11,609 bases of DNA from positions 635,440 to 647,048 of the forward strand of contig MU631316.1 of assembly GCA_026770615.1 (NCBI GenBank), read 5' to 3'. This document shows, piece by piece, positions 1 to 7,304 of the stretch. Under the pieces are notes generated by a model, which was not told the DNA's origin, did not search any database, and saw only the letters and a list, made by a program, of their open reading frames with translations. This DNA comes from Pavlovales sp. CCMP2436. Taxonomy: Eukaryota > Haptophyta > Pavlovophyceae > Pavlovales. How positions within the stretch are numbered: the stretch's first letter is position 1; each line of letters opens with the position of its first letter. Made by a program: the position numbers and the translations under genes.

Positions 1-77
1 CACACACACACACACTGCCGCAGCAGCAGCAGCAGCCATTGAGCTTCCCGCCGTAGCCGCAGCAGCCGGCGCCGCAG
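1..77. repeat. (CA)n and GCA-rich low-complexity sequence
   Basis: Positions 1-15 are a CA dinucleotide run cut by the window edge, and 20-37 are five GCA repeats followed by more GCA/GCC-rich sequence to 77. A GTAATT that could be a 5' splice site follows at 78. If this were an exon spliced in phase to the open block at 389, it would contain a TAG at 54-56, so I do not call it coding. Confidence 0.6.
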
Positions 78-136
78 GTAATTGCTACCCTGAGAGCTAT
101 CCCATGTCCCTTTTAAGTCTCTGCACTGCACTCACG

Positions 137-274
137 GGCATCCCCCCCCCTCCCCTGCCCCCACACACACATAAACAGCGCAGGAGCAGCAGCAGGCGCA
201 GCAGCCAGCGGCGCAGATAGGTGAGAGCAGCTGTGGGCGTGAGTGGGTATGGGGGGGGGGGGTGGGAGGGGGGG
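137..274. repeat. Poly-C/(CA)n, CAG-rich and poly-G low-complexity block
   Basis: A C-rich tract with a short CA run (about 145-172) is followed by a CAG-rich stretch (176-218), then by G12-T-G3-A-G7 at 251-274, which could form a G-quadruplex on the plus strand. The poly-C plus (CA)n combination recurs near 5990-6008, 7684-7745 and 7952-8012, so it is a compositional habit of this locus and not a single event. Confidence 0.6.
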
Positions 275-388
275 AGCCAGACGCAGACGGACCCCACCCA
301 TTGCCCTTTGTCTGCAGCGTTCCACGGCCTGCAGGGACTCTGCTGCTGACTGCAAACCCCATATAACCCCCCTCCCCCCTTTTTTCAG
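221..388 (+). other. Candidate spliceosomal intron
   Basis: GTGAGAG at 221 matches a 5' splice site. A pyrimidine-rich run (about 367-385) ending in TTTTTTCAG at 388 is a strong 3' splice site, after which an open frame starts. The acceptor is convincing; the donor is not. With the donor at 221, the only junction phase compatible with the downstream frame puts a TAG as the last upstream codon, so the upstream exon would have to be non-coding or the real donor lies elsewhere, possibly before position 1. Confidence 0.3.
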
Positions 389-763
389 AACGGCAATGCC
401 CTATCAAGCGCCATACTTGTCGGTGACCTTGAGCTCCAGTGCGTGACAGTTTTTCACGGGGAGCAGGCTGCTTCCAACGCGAAGAAACACTGCAAAAAGG
501 CATGCGACGGTAACGAGGGCACATATCAAAAGTTCGTGGTCTCCTCGTCCGTGGTGTATCTTGCGAAAATCGACCCAACTGAAGACCTGCTCTACTGCGT
601 CCCAAGCGGTTCAACCTCGGCTGAGAAGCAAAAGTGCAACCGCGCTTTGACAGGTTCGGGGCCATGTTGCATTGGCCGCGCGAAGTTCAAGCGGGCCTCT
701 GACTGCGCGTGCACGGTGACCGTGCGGTACGCCAGATGCGTCTGCGCAGCCGGCGCAGACTAG
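389..763 (+). CDS. Cysteine-rich protein, 3' terminal exon (partial)
   Basis: The frame is open from the candidate splice acceptor at 388 to TAG at 761-763, giving about 124 codons. It contains no methionine, so it cannot stand alone as a gene and is most simply a last exon. Eleven cysteines occur, including a CC pair and a C-x-C near the end (KRASDCACTVTVRYARCVC), and lysine and serine are common. That spacing suggests a disulfide-rich or secreted protein, but I recognise no family. There is no membrane segment and no tripeptide targeting signal at the C-terminus (AAGAD). The frame has strong third-position GC in an otherwise mixed background, which supports real coding. No AATAAA follows closely; an AATTAAA-like sequence lies just after the stop, near 781. 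A spurious open frame in low-complexity flanking DNA is the alternative. Confidence 0.4.
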   Translation, partial: NGNALSSAILVGDLELQCVTVFHGEQAASNAKKHCKKACDGNEGTYQKFVVSSSVVYLAKIDPTEDLLYCVPSGSTSAEKQKCNRALTGSGPCCIGRAKFKRASDCACTVTVRYARCVCAAGAD

Positions 764-2514
764 TCCGAACATCACACACCAATTAAAAGAGCTTAAATTA
801 TTACAGTTTCTAGTGAACTTTAATTCACTACGTAGTTATTACGCAAAATCATTGAATCATTGGTGTTTTGGATTTTTCAGAGCCTGGAAATGCTGCAATT
901 GATCGAGCATCGGGAAATGATTATAATACTTAATTCCGCTCGAGTCCTAGAAATTAAGCCTCTTTATCTGTATCGTCCCCAATCGCTCCGTGCGAGACAG
1001 TGACATGTACAAGGTTTCGCGGGCTCAATAAGTACATTTATTGCGCAGAAATACAAGAATGTGTCGCAAGGCGGCCGAGGGCCGAGGGGGTCGCGAAGGT
1101 TTGGGGCGCCAACGTAACCTCGCGAGATGAAAATTGCGTAAGCGCAGCGGGCGAGATCGCCGTCAAATGACGAAACAAACCTCCAAACCGCTCGAGCACA
1201 GTAACGAAATCCTTTTAGGTGTATTTAATCGAGACAAATCAGATCTACCCACCGCGCCCCTTTCCGGTGGCACTGGCTCGACGATCGCTCGACTCTGTAA
1301 CATTTGCCCCCACTCGCCCGCCCAGGATTTACAGTTCATGAAATAATAGCGGGCAGCCCCACTGAGCCTCCCCGATTTGATAAACTCTACAGCAGTGCAA
1401 TGTGTAGGCGGATACCGACGTTGGTACTCTGACCGATCCGATATCCTAGTTAGTATTGAAATGACCGTGACGTATAATTAGTTTAACTAGTGGAATAGAT
1501 CTTTATATATTATTCATACCGTTCTGAAATCTGCCATCGAACCTTCGGAAATCCCTTACAATCGAGCGGTGAGTTCCGAGGACCAGTCCGGAAAGCGACA
1601 CGAAACCGATAACGTTAAGAAACTGAGCCTCGTTTTTTGTGCACTTCAATAGTAATTTAAGAAAGAAATAACCATTGCTTGTCTATATTTTGCTAAGAAC
1701 GTGAGCCTCAGCCTTAAATCCCAGTTCTTATTGCCCGCGATCCCACGTAACTACTCAAATATAGCCTCATGTACATTTGTGCGTTCTAGTGATATAAGTT
1801 AGGTATTTTAATTCGGAAGCCCGGAAGGACATCGATGTACTTTGGTGATTTGGTTTTTTGAGTTACGCACATTTGCCCTACTTACGAGCTTAGAACAAAA
1901 TTACATCTAGAGGGAGAATATCTCAAATTATTTGAGGCGTGGTAGTTAACTGATAGTGATATGGAATCAAGCAAATCATTTGTCCCCGTCCCCAAATGTA
2001 GAAATTTAGGGACAACCGGGTGCGGCCGACCATTGATAAAATAATGGAGCTCTTTGAACATAAACATTGGTACGAATAGACCTCTTGGCCACGTTGATGA
2101 CTCTCTGCGGGTGAAATATATATGCTATTTCGATGTTTCATGTAAATAATAATTATAAATGGAGATGTAGTTAGCACATAACTACTTTGGAAAAACGAAT
2201 TTTCATATTCACCTTGATGTATGAGGAACGGATTTCACTTTGGTGCAAAGATATATGGTCTGTTAATGCATGCGTCGAGTTGGAGCGAGATACTTCACAA
2301 TGATAACCCAACACGTCCAATTGTGACGATTGGCAGTGTTCACAGAGTCGGGTATTCACATACCGGATCGAGCGACGTTTTATTTGGGCGGCTTATGCCG
2401 ACGACAACGGGTGAAGGCGGCGCTAATTATTACTTTGCGCAAGTAGTCTGATCTCCAGTCCTCTGCACGGACCTCTTATTACGCAGCAACTAGACTTAAG
2501 CTGATATTTTTCGC
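764..2514. other. Long spacer without a supportable gene
   Basis: No ATG-initiated frame with convincing coding character is present on either strand across this 1.75-kb stretch. It is mixed in composition, with an AT-rich part from about 1440 to 2220. The only structure I can support is one copy of a diverged dispersed repeat near its start (850-912) and a few trivial short hairpins, for example a 7-bp stem at 2167-2185. Confidence 0.5.
850..912 (+). repeat. Diverged dispersed repeat, copy 1
   Basis: This segment, starting TTGAATCATTGGTGTTTTGG and ending GAGCATCG, aligns with 2819-2874 in the same orientation. The two share long runs but differ by substitutions and small deletions of about 4 and 2 bases. 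That divergence fits an old interspersed repeat and not a recent duplication. Its inner ATTTTTCAG resembles an acceptor, but nothing open follows. Confidence 0.55.
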
Positions 2515-2575
2515 TGGCGCTGGCTGCCGGGACTCCCAAGCGTGCAGGGCTGGCGCTGCTGGGACTTCCAACAGG
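2515..2575 (+). repeat. Imperfect 36-bp tandem duplication
   Basis: TGGCGCTG followed by a GGGACTCCCAAGC-like segment starting at 2515 is repeated from 2551 with small deletions (GGGACTTCCAACAGGC). It appears to be a short local duplication in non-coding DNA. Confidence 0.5.
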
Positions 2576-2707
2576 CATTTCGGGCCCATGTAGCGGGTTT
2601 TTCTACCAGAGTGCGTTAGTTGAAGGCTTCGTCAACAGTAGCTCCAGGAATTGACGGAAGACGCGTCACTCAGTTTCTTATGCGCGTACTAAGTGAGTTC
2701 TTCGTAC

Positions 2708-2749
2708 TTAGCGTGCACTGTCGGACTATTAGCGTGCACTGTCGGACTA
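2708..2749 (+). repeat. Exact 21-bp tandem repeat, two copies
   Basis: Two identical, abutting 21-base units (2708-2728 and 2729-2749) begin TTAGCGTGCACTG and end CGGACTA. The period is a multiple of three, but the only frame through it has no ATG start, so I treat it as non-coding. Confidence 0.85.
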
Positions 2750-2818
2750 GTCAGAATATCAGACCAAATATAAAGAATTCGCTTAGTAGTTACGAAATTA
2801 GTTACAGGCGAGTGAATT

Positions 2819-2874
2819 AGTTGGATCATTGGCGTTTTGAATTTTCATAGCCTGAGAATGCAATGAGAGCATCG
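2819..2874 (+). repeat. Diverged dispersed repeat, copy 2
   Basis: This is the same-orientation counterpart of 850-912, beginning TTGGATCATTGGCGTTTTGA and ending GAGCATCG. The flanks of the two copies do not align clearly. Confidence 0.55.
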
Positions 2875-2879
2875 ACAAA

Positions 2880-3230
2880 CATAAAAAATAGACTTAGGGT
2901 TGCTAAGGGCGTCATGCGACTCCGCCTGACGTGATGGGGCTCTCGCCGCGTCGACCTCGCGCCCTGCCTCGCCGACCCTGCCTTGGACGCGGCGCGAGAG
3001 GCGTGCGAACGGCCAGCTGTCGAGTAGCAGCCGCCCACGTTCGACTTGAACACCACAGCTCCGTTTCCTCAGCTGCCGCAGCTGCCGCACTGCCGCAGCT
3101 GCCAACATTTTTTCTTCCGGTAGGTTGGCCCACGCCACTGGCGGCCATTAAAAAATGCATTTTGCAGGATGCATTTTTAATCAGACTTCGGGAGCTTTGG
3201 CAGGAAAAAAGTTAAGGTCTCGCAATACAT
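2880..3230. other. GC-rich spacer with GCTGCC repeats and an AT hairpin
   Basis: Several overlapping frames are open here on both strands, as expected of high GC content, but they start with non-ATG codons or show only Ala/Arg/Ser bias, so no gene is called. A CAGCTGCCG repeat cluster lies at 3069-3102. At 3147-3181 an inverted repeat pairs ATTAAAAAATGCAT with ATGCATTTTTAAT around an 8-base loop, with one bulged A. It could be the edge of a small element. Confidence 0.4.
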
Positions 3231-3231
3231 T

Positions 3232-3545
3232 TTGTCTGAGAATACCTGGCTCGAGATCGCCTTGAACGCCTGGATTGCACGTCTTCGTGCCACCGCGGCC
3301 ACCGTATTGGGTGCCCGTCGTGCGGAGATCAAGCCCGACCTCGACATGAAACCCGGTCTTTATCGATCTCGTGCTCGGTCCTCGGCGCGCGCGAGTTCGT
3401 TGGCGCGCGCAACCACTGCCATTTTGATGGACATCAACTTCATCGCGATTTCATCGCGTTGCTGGTGATCGCAGACAGCCTGCCCTTTGTGATAACGGAA
3501 CTCCTCACCTCGGCTCGCGTGCTCCTCTATCGTCCAAGCGGATGA
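3232..3545 (+). pseudogene. Decayed coding fragment, possibly transposase-like
   Basis: A first open segment (3232-3468) has ordinary protein composition (LEIALNAWIARLRATAATV). In another frame, from 3420 to a TGA at 3543-3545, lies FIALLVIADSLPFVITELL. The D-S-L-P-F core with hydrophobic residues before it and ITE after it resembles the 'LPF..VE' block of hAT-family transposases. The switch between frames, and the lack of a BED finger or the C-terminal dimerisation block, mean that at best it is a remnant. The family link is a weak inference from one short motif. Confidence 0.22.
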
Positions 3546-3701
3546 TGGAGGCCCCTCGACACTCGCGCCTACCCGAGCTCCTCTCCAAGCAGCTCCCAGT
3601 CACACATTGTCACAACACTTCCATCTTGCCCAAGACGACGTTTCCAGCACCTTGGTTCGTGCGCTCGTCGGCCCTGGTTGTGCTTGTTCGTGTCAATACA
3701 G

Positions 3702-3719
3702 TTTTTTTTTTTTTTTTTT
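3702..3719. repeat. 18-base poly-T tract
   Basis: An uninterrupted run of T lies 58 bases upstream of the ATG at 3778 and is followed by TAG and by TTTTTGTCTCAG (ending 3735), either of which could be a 3' splice site on the plus strand. On the minus strand it would read as a poly-A tract, such as a retroposon tail. Confidence 0.6.
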
Positions 3720-3777
3720 AGTTCTTTTTGTCTCAGTCCCTTACCTCCATCGCGTCCCCGGCCCGGCGGCCGGCTGC

Positions 3778-4215
3778 ATGTCGAAGTACCCGCGATGCCC
3801 CCGCGGCTGCAGGCACGGCACCGAATACTGCAGCCTTGTCGGCGGCGGGAACGACGACGGCTCCGAGGATGATGCACCCGCGCCGAGCAAGCGGTCGCGC
3901 GCCCGCGAACGGTATAAGGCAATGGGCGACGCAGCGCTCAGACCAGCACAACATTCAGAAGAGTCAGACGCCAGCTTGAATCCCTATCACAAGTATAATA
4001 TATATTTTATAATATATTTAGTGAATAATGCTCGTGATGTGGATAACCTTGGAGCGCCCGTGCACCTTTTTACATTTCGGCGCCAGTCGGCCGTTTGCGA
4101 GCGTGTGGTGGTCTTGATGCTCACACTCGTTCGACAGCATGATCGGCGTCGACCAGCTCTCGGCCAGCACTCCTCACTCGACCTCGAGGCGGCCGCCAAA
4201 GAGGTGAAATATTAA
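3778..4215 (+). CDS. Unrecognised protein with Cys-rich N-terminus, probably degraded
   Basis: An ATG at 3778 opens 145 codons to TAA at 4213-4215. The N-terminus carries CPRGCRHGTEYC, which could bind a metal, then an acidic stretch (DDGSEDD) and a basic stretch (KRSRARERYK). From residue 47 or so the protein corresponds to the repeat at 3917-3990, which recurs twice on the other strand downstream. After NPYHKY the frame runs into a TATA-rich stretch (about 3992-4022), and the rest does not look like a continuation of the same protein. A CTCAG acceptor-like site precedes the ATG at 3735. I recognise no family. It may be the head of a gene disrupted by, or ending in, the repeat. Confidence 0.28.
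   Translation: MSKYPRCPRGCRHGTEYCSLVGGGNDDGSEDDAPAPSKRSRARERYKAMGDAALRPAQHSEESDASLNPYHKYNIYFIIYLVNNARDVDNLGAPVHLFTFRRQSAVCERVVVLMLTLVRQHDRRRPALGQHSSLDLEAAAKEVKY
3917..3990 (+). repeat. Dispersed repeat family, copy 1
   Basis: This 74-base segment (start GGCAATGGGCGACGCAGCGC, end TTGAATCCCTATCA) is nearly identical to the reverse complement of 5248-5320, and its last ~30 bases also match the reverse complement of 5616-5645. All three copies run at the same end into AT-rich sequence, here a TATAATATATATTTTATAATATAT stretch after a few bases. That common end beside simple AT sequence is what a retroposon 3' end would look like. Confidence 0.8.
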
Positions 4216-4252
4216 GTATACCGTTCGTTCGTGTCCAACTTTCGCCGCTGGC

Positions 4253-5043
4253 TTGAACATCTTACACGCCCCGGGCCTGAACCCGCCGGCCAACAACGTT
4301 CCTCGACCCGTTCTGCGACTTGCTAGCTGCCGCCACCACGTTCCAGGGCGGTCACTTCTCTCCTTCAGCACGATCCCGTCGTTGGGTCGTGCGCTTCGCG
4401 CGCACATTCGGTGGACCTGCGCTGTGGCGAAGTACGCGGAGGACGCGGAGGGCGCTGACGGATCGGTGCTGCGGACGCACACCGGCTCGCAGAGGCGTGG
4501 GGTGGCTCTAGCCTGCGTGGCTACAGTGGACTATGGCCACGCTGCGCCAGAGCGCAACGCCGCAAACGAGCGGTGCACAAAATGGCCATCTGCGCCGGGC
4601 CGCAACGCCGCGACCGAGCGGCGTATTCGGAAGCTCCCCTGGAGCGCAGACTGCTGCTCAGGGAGTACAACCGCGAGGGTTTGGCAGAGCCGAGAGCGAG
4701 GTTGGCCCGCTCGAGGTGGAGCTCAACGCCTACCCCGAGACCATCGGCATTGCGACCCAGTGGTCGAAGAGCCTCGACGACCTCATGTGTGCGGGCATGT
4801 GGATTGGCAAGCTCGGCGCTCCGACGCCCATGCAGCGCGCCACCAGCCCCAGCTCATTGGTATGGCGCGCTCCTGTCGCAGAAGCCCAAGGATATTCCCG
4901 CGACCGCGCCCTGCCCCGCCACGCCTCCGCTCGTGCGCAGACAACTCGTTGCTCATCGCCCTCCTCATGTTGAGCACGCAGCTTCACTGCTCGATCAACC
5001 AGGTGACCCTCGTCGCCGGCTACGTCATCGTCAAAATAGTTAG
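4253..5043 (+). pseudogene. Decayed coding region in several frames
   Basis: Three overlapping frames are open here, and the protein-like parts change frame. Examples are CAVAKYAEDAEGADGSVLRT (about 4420-4480), AAYSEAPLERRLLLREYNRE (about 4618-4677), EVGPLEVELNAYPETIGIAT and SLDDLMCAGMWIGKLGAP in the frame of 4533-4973, and DNSLLIALLMLSTQLHCSIN near the end (about 4940-5000). This is what a gene with several small insertions and deletions would give. The family is unknown to me. An AATAAA at 5155-5160 lies about 100 bases beyond. GC-rich DNA keeps frames open by chance, so part of this may be coincidence. Confidence 0.33.
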
Positions 5044-5154
5044 TAGGTGATGGGGAGTGGGAAAATCGAGACGACCCTCTCCTGGCAACGCATATAGTTT
5101 TAGTTCGCGCCCAACTCTAAGCCCCATACCCGCTGCGGCCGCTGCTGAGCACTA

Positions 5155-5160
5155 AATAAA
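5155..5160 (+). promoter_or_regulatory. Candidate polyadenylation signal
   Basis: AATAAA occurs about 105 bases after the end of the last open frame of the decayed plus-strand block. It would suit a former transcript from that block. The hexamer alone is weak evidence in AT-rich spacer. Confidence 0.25.
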
Positions 5161-5195
5161 TGTGAAGTGACTCAGCACAGCAAATCTACTAACGC

Positions 5196-5247
5196 TATAT
5201 ATATATATATATATATATATTTATTTATTTATTTATTTATTTATTTA
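5196..5247. repeat. (TA)n followed by (TTTA)n microsatellite
   Basis: About 25 bases of TA repeats are followed without a gap by about seven TTTA units. Read on the minus strand this is (TAAA)n then (TA)n, directly after the end of repeat copy 2, in the position of a simple-repeat 3' tail. Confidence 0.9.
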
Positions 5248-5320
5248 TGATAGGGATTCAAGCTGGCGTCTGACTGTTCTGAATGTTGTGCTGGTCTGAG
5301 CGCTGCATCGCCCATTGCCT
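5248..5320 (-). repeat. Dispersed repeat family, copy 2
   Basis: This is the reverse-complement match of 3917-3990, with only a few substitutions and a similar boundary near the AAGGCAATG end. On its minus strand the copy ends in CCCTATCAT and continues directly as (AAAT)n. The copies at 3917 and here form an inverted pair about 1.26 kb apart. Confidence 0.85.
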
Positions 5321-5649
5321 GCTGCGTACCTTAGTCGGCTGCGCTGGCTTGGGCGCCACCGCGCGTGCCGATGGATCTCCGGTAGTGCCCGGGCAAGGGC
5401 GTTTAGGAAGATGATCTGCTGGTTGCTGTTTGTCGTGTTCCCACGCTGGGCAGCGATCGGGGCCAGCGCGCTCAAACGCGCGAGCAGCAGCTGCGCATGG
5501 CCACGTGCCGCGATCGTACCGATCGTGTCGATGAGCTGCTTCTTGATGCGCACAGCCGCCTCCATCGGACTCACGCTCATCAGCGCGTACATCTTGCGGC
5601 CTCCCTGCATATATTTATGATAAGGATTCAAGCTGGCGTCTGACTGCAT
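5315..5649 (-). pseudogene. Unrecognised protein-like segment between two repeat copies
   Basis: On the minus strand an ATG at 5647-5649 opens a frame that begins in repeat copy 3 (QSDASLNPYHKYMQGG) and continues with protein-like sequence: YALMSVSPMEAAVRIKKQLI, TIAARGHAQLLLARLSALAP and NQQIIFLNALARALPE. These are mostly helical, amphipathic stretches. The frame then enters repeat copy 2, where the alignment to copy 1 needs a one- or two-base shift near 5320-5325. Because the same NPYHKY peptide occurs at 3778-4215, both loci could derive from one gene whose middle is better kept here. No known domain is evident. Confidence 0.33.
5616..5645 (-). repeat. Dispersed repeat family, copy 3 (short)
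   Basis: Only the last ~30 bases of the family are present (minus strand TCAGACGCCAGCTTGAATCC, then TTATCATAAATATAT). It is in direct orientation to copy 2, about 367 bases away, with TATA-rich sequence on both sides. Confidence 0.75.
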
Positions 5650-5756
5650 ATATCATGTATGGTTACGTATATATTTTTAGACTAAAACTAATTTGAACTT
5701 AACAGTAAGTTTTATGTTCAAACTTTACAGGATTGATTGTACATAAGTTAGTCACT

Positions 5757-5959
5757 AACCTCACCTCTACCACCACCATCCCTGCTGCCAGGACTAACGT
5801 CTGACGTCGACCAATTCAGTGAGTGAACAACACCTGTACCATGCTGAGCCGCTATATATATATATAGCGGCTCAGCATGGTTCAACAGGTGTTGTTCACT
5901 CAATATCGACGTCAGACGTTAGTCCTGGCAGCAGGGATGGTGGTGGTAGAAGTGAGGTT
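5757..5959. repeat. Large inverted repeat (palindrome), ~100-bp arms
   Basis: The centre, 5839-5880, is a perfect 42-bp palindrome whose axis lies between 5859 and 5860, inside a TATATATATATATA core. The arms continue outward with small mismatches and indels, through GTGAACAACACCTGT, GGACTAACGTCTGACGTCGA and CCACCATCCCTGCTGCCA, to AACCTCAC at 5757 and GTGAGGTT at 5952-5959. There is essentially no spacer, so it could extrude as a cruciform. Only the right flank continues into the sequence that recurs at 11569-11609. It is best explained as the end of a foldback or transposon-type element, or as two termini fused head to head. Confidence 0.93.
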
Positions 5960-5998
5960 GGTGGTGAACTCGTAGCAATTGCCACAGGTCCCCCCCCC
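5958..5998 (+). mobile_element. Left inverted terminal sequence of a putative ~5.6-kb element
   Basis: The 41 bases starting TTGGTGGTGAACTCGTAGCA, through AATTGCCACAGGT and nine C, are exactly the reverse complement of 11569-11609. The sequence directly abuts the outer edge of the right palindrome arm. If the palindrome also belongs to the terminus, the inverted repeat would be well over 100 bp. The matching right end runs off the window, so the full length and any target-site duplication cannot be seen. Confidence 0.7.
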
Positions 5999-6022
5999 CA
6001 CACACACAACGCTCACGTCCAT

Positions 6023-6294
6023 TTAGGTGCGTGTGCCCTGTCCGCCGCGGCCGCCGCGGCCACCGCGGCCGAGGCGTGCGCCCCGGTCGGCATTGTGGCT
6101 GCGCCAGTTGTCGTCACGGTACGCGCCATCCGCATGCGCAGGGGCGTCCTCGGGCTCGTTTGCCGAGCGGCCGGTGCGCTGGAACCAAGGTGCACCCTGG
6201 GCACCAGCGGCCGCGCGCGCAGTCTGCGTGTGCAGCGAGCGCGCACGGGCAAGGATGAGCTGCAACATATTAATGTAGGGGGGTTCGGGCTGAG
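6023..6294 (-). CDS. RGG-box protein, C-terminal exon (partial)
   Basis: On the minus strand a TATATATTGCAG acceptor-like site (6295-6300) is followed by an open frame beginning QPEPPYINMLQLILARARSL, with a possible internal ATG start at 6266-6268, and ending in TAA at 6023-6025. The body is polar (FQRTGRSANEPEDAPAHADG, YRDDNWRSHNADRG) and the tail is RLGRGGRGGRGGQGTRT, a classic RGG box that binds RNA and is an arginine-methylation site in many eukaryotic proteins. That fits the C-terminal tail of an RNA-binding or translation-related factor, but I cannot name it. No convincing upstream exon is seen. The first 26 bases of the frame recur at 8053-8078, so the true 5' boundary is uncertain. 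It may be a captured gene fragment beside the element end. Confidence 0.42.
6267..6292 (+). repeat. 26-bp shared box, copy 1
   Basis: The 26 bases from ATATTAATGTAGGGGGG to TTCGGGCTG are identical to 8053-8078 in the same orientation. A TATATATA run lies just after this copy and just before the other one. Confidence 0.85.
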
Positions 6295-6868
6295 CTGCAA
6301 TATATATATGTACATAAGTGAGTCACATAACAACTATGCAGGAGTGTTACGTAACATGGTGGGGCGCTTATATTCGTGGCCTTGCTGACGCGTATCGACC
6401 GAGCCGATGGGCTGAGGCATAAGTTAGCATTTGGCGTTCTGAGTCTGACGTCCGATATTAATTAAGAATTATAATTAGATTAAACATTAGTTAGTTACAA
6501 TTTCTGTATGCATTAACTGACGGACGACTGGTTCCGGGCTGCGAGCTCTGCAGATAGGTAAGTTATGCCTTATGATGTGCTGCCACCCTAAGTATCTTAG
6601 CGTGCCTGCTCGCCGGAGACACTGGCGTCAATCGCATCCGTCCGGCATTGGTCCACCGACACAGTCATATAAGCTTACTATCCGTATACTAAAACTTTAG
6701 TTAGTTACATAATTTGATGTTCGACAAGCAATCGCTAATAAGTGGGGGTGGTGGATCCGTCAAGCTAATCGTATTCGACCGTAAATTTTAGTTCGCGACC
6801 GCTTTCATTCGTAATCAACCTGACGCATGAAGGCTATATTTAAGGTATATATTTACCAAAGCTGAATA

Positions 6869-6889
6869 TATGTGACAAGTTAGTTATAT
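6869..6889 (+). repeat. Dispersed 21-bp core motif
   Basis: The sequence TATGTGACAAGTTAG plus TTATAT is identical to 9406-9426, where it forms the apex of a foldback. A degenerate direct copy (TTGACAAGTTGGCTATA) follows at about 6897-6913. Confidence 0.7.
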
Positions 6890-6916
6890 AAGTGGCTTGA
6901 CAAGTTGGCTATACTT

Positions 6917-6932
6917 GGGGAGGGAGGGTGGG
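6917..6932 (+). other. Canonical G-quadruplex motif
   Basis: GGGGAGGGAGGGTGGG has four runs of at least three G with one-base loops, the arrangement expected to fold most stably. It lies in non-coding DNA. Confidence 0.75.
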
Positions 6933-7304
6933 ACTCCAGCTGAACTCGTCGACGACTATATTATTTTCGCTTTGCGATCGCCTCCGCCGTCATCAATGCG
7001 CCAAAGGTATATGTATCTATGTTGTATTTATAAGCTGTATGCAGTATAGTAACTAATGGGCTAATTAGTCACGATGTGGCCGTGAGTTCTTAGCGAGAAG
7101 GGGGAGAGGGGTCAAGCTAATCTCACAGATGTTCTCCACACCCAAGCAATCGTCGCTGGTCTGAAGACGACAAGGAGTTGCGCGTGTGTGCGGCATGTAC
7201 TACATACGTATACGATGAGTACCTGGCAACGAGTTCACAACGCATTGTGACTACAAGCCTACCCTGCGCTCTTCGTCTAAGACTTACAGGATGATAACAC
7301 CAAG

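Noticed and set aside
78..91. GGTAATTGCTAC resembles part of the terminal repeat (GGCAATTGCTAC)
   Set aside because: Only about a dozen bases match and the flanks do not align, so it is not a third terminus.
132..665. 177-codon open frame on the minus strand
   Set aside because: It starts at a non-ATG codon, crosses poly-C and CAG-rich sequence as runs of Pro, Cys and Gly, and overlaps the better plus-strand exon.
1134..1346. 70-codon plus-strand frame
   Set aside because: It begins at TTG, has no motif and lies in spacer.
2221..2451. ATG-started 76-codon plus-strand frame in the left spacer
   Set aside because: Composition is protein-like, but it is short, isolated, overlaps an open minus-strand frame and has no motif or signals around it. 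Chance is the simpler explanation.
2826..3215. Four overlapping Ala/Arg-rich frames on both strands
   Set aside because: High GC content and GCTGCC repeats keep all frames open; none starts with ATG in a good context or shows a domain.
5819..6388. 189-codon plus-strand frame
   Set aside because: It reads through the palindrome, the poly-C tract and the antisense of the RGG exon, so it has no independent support.
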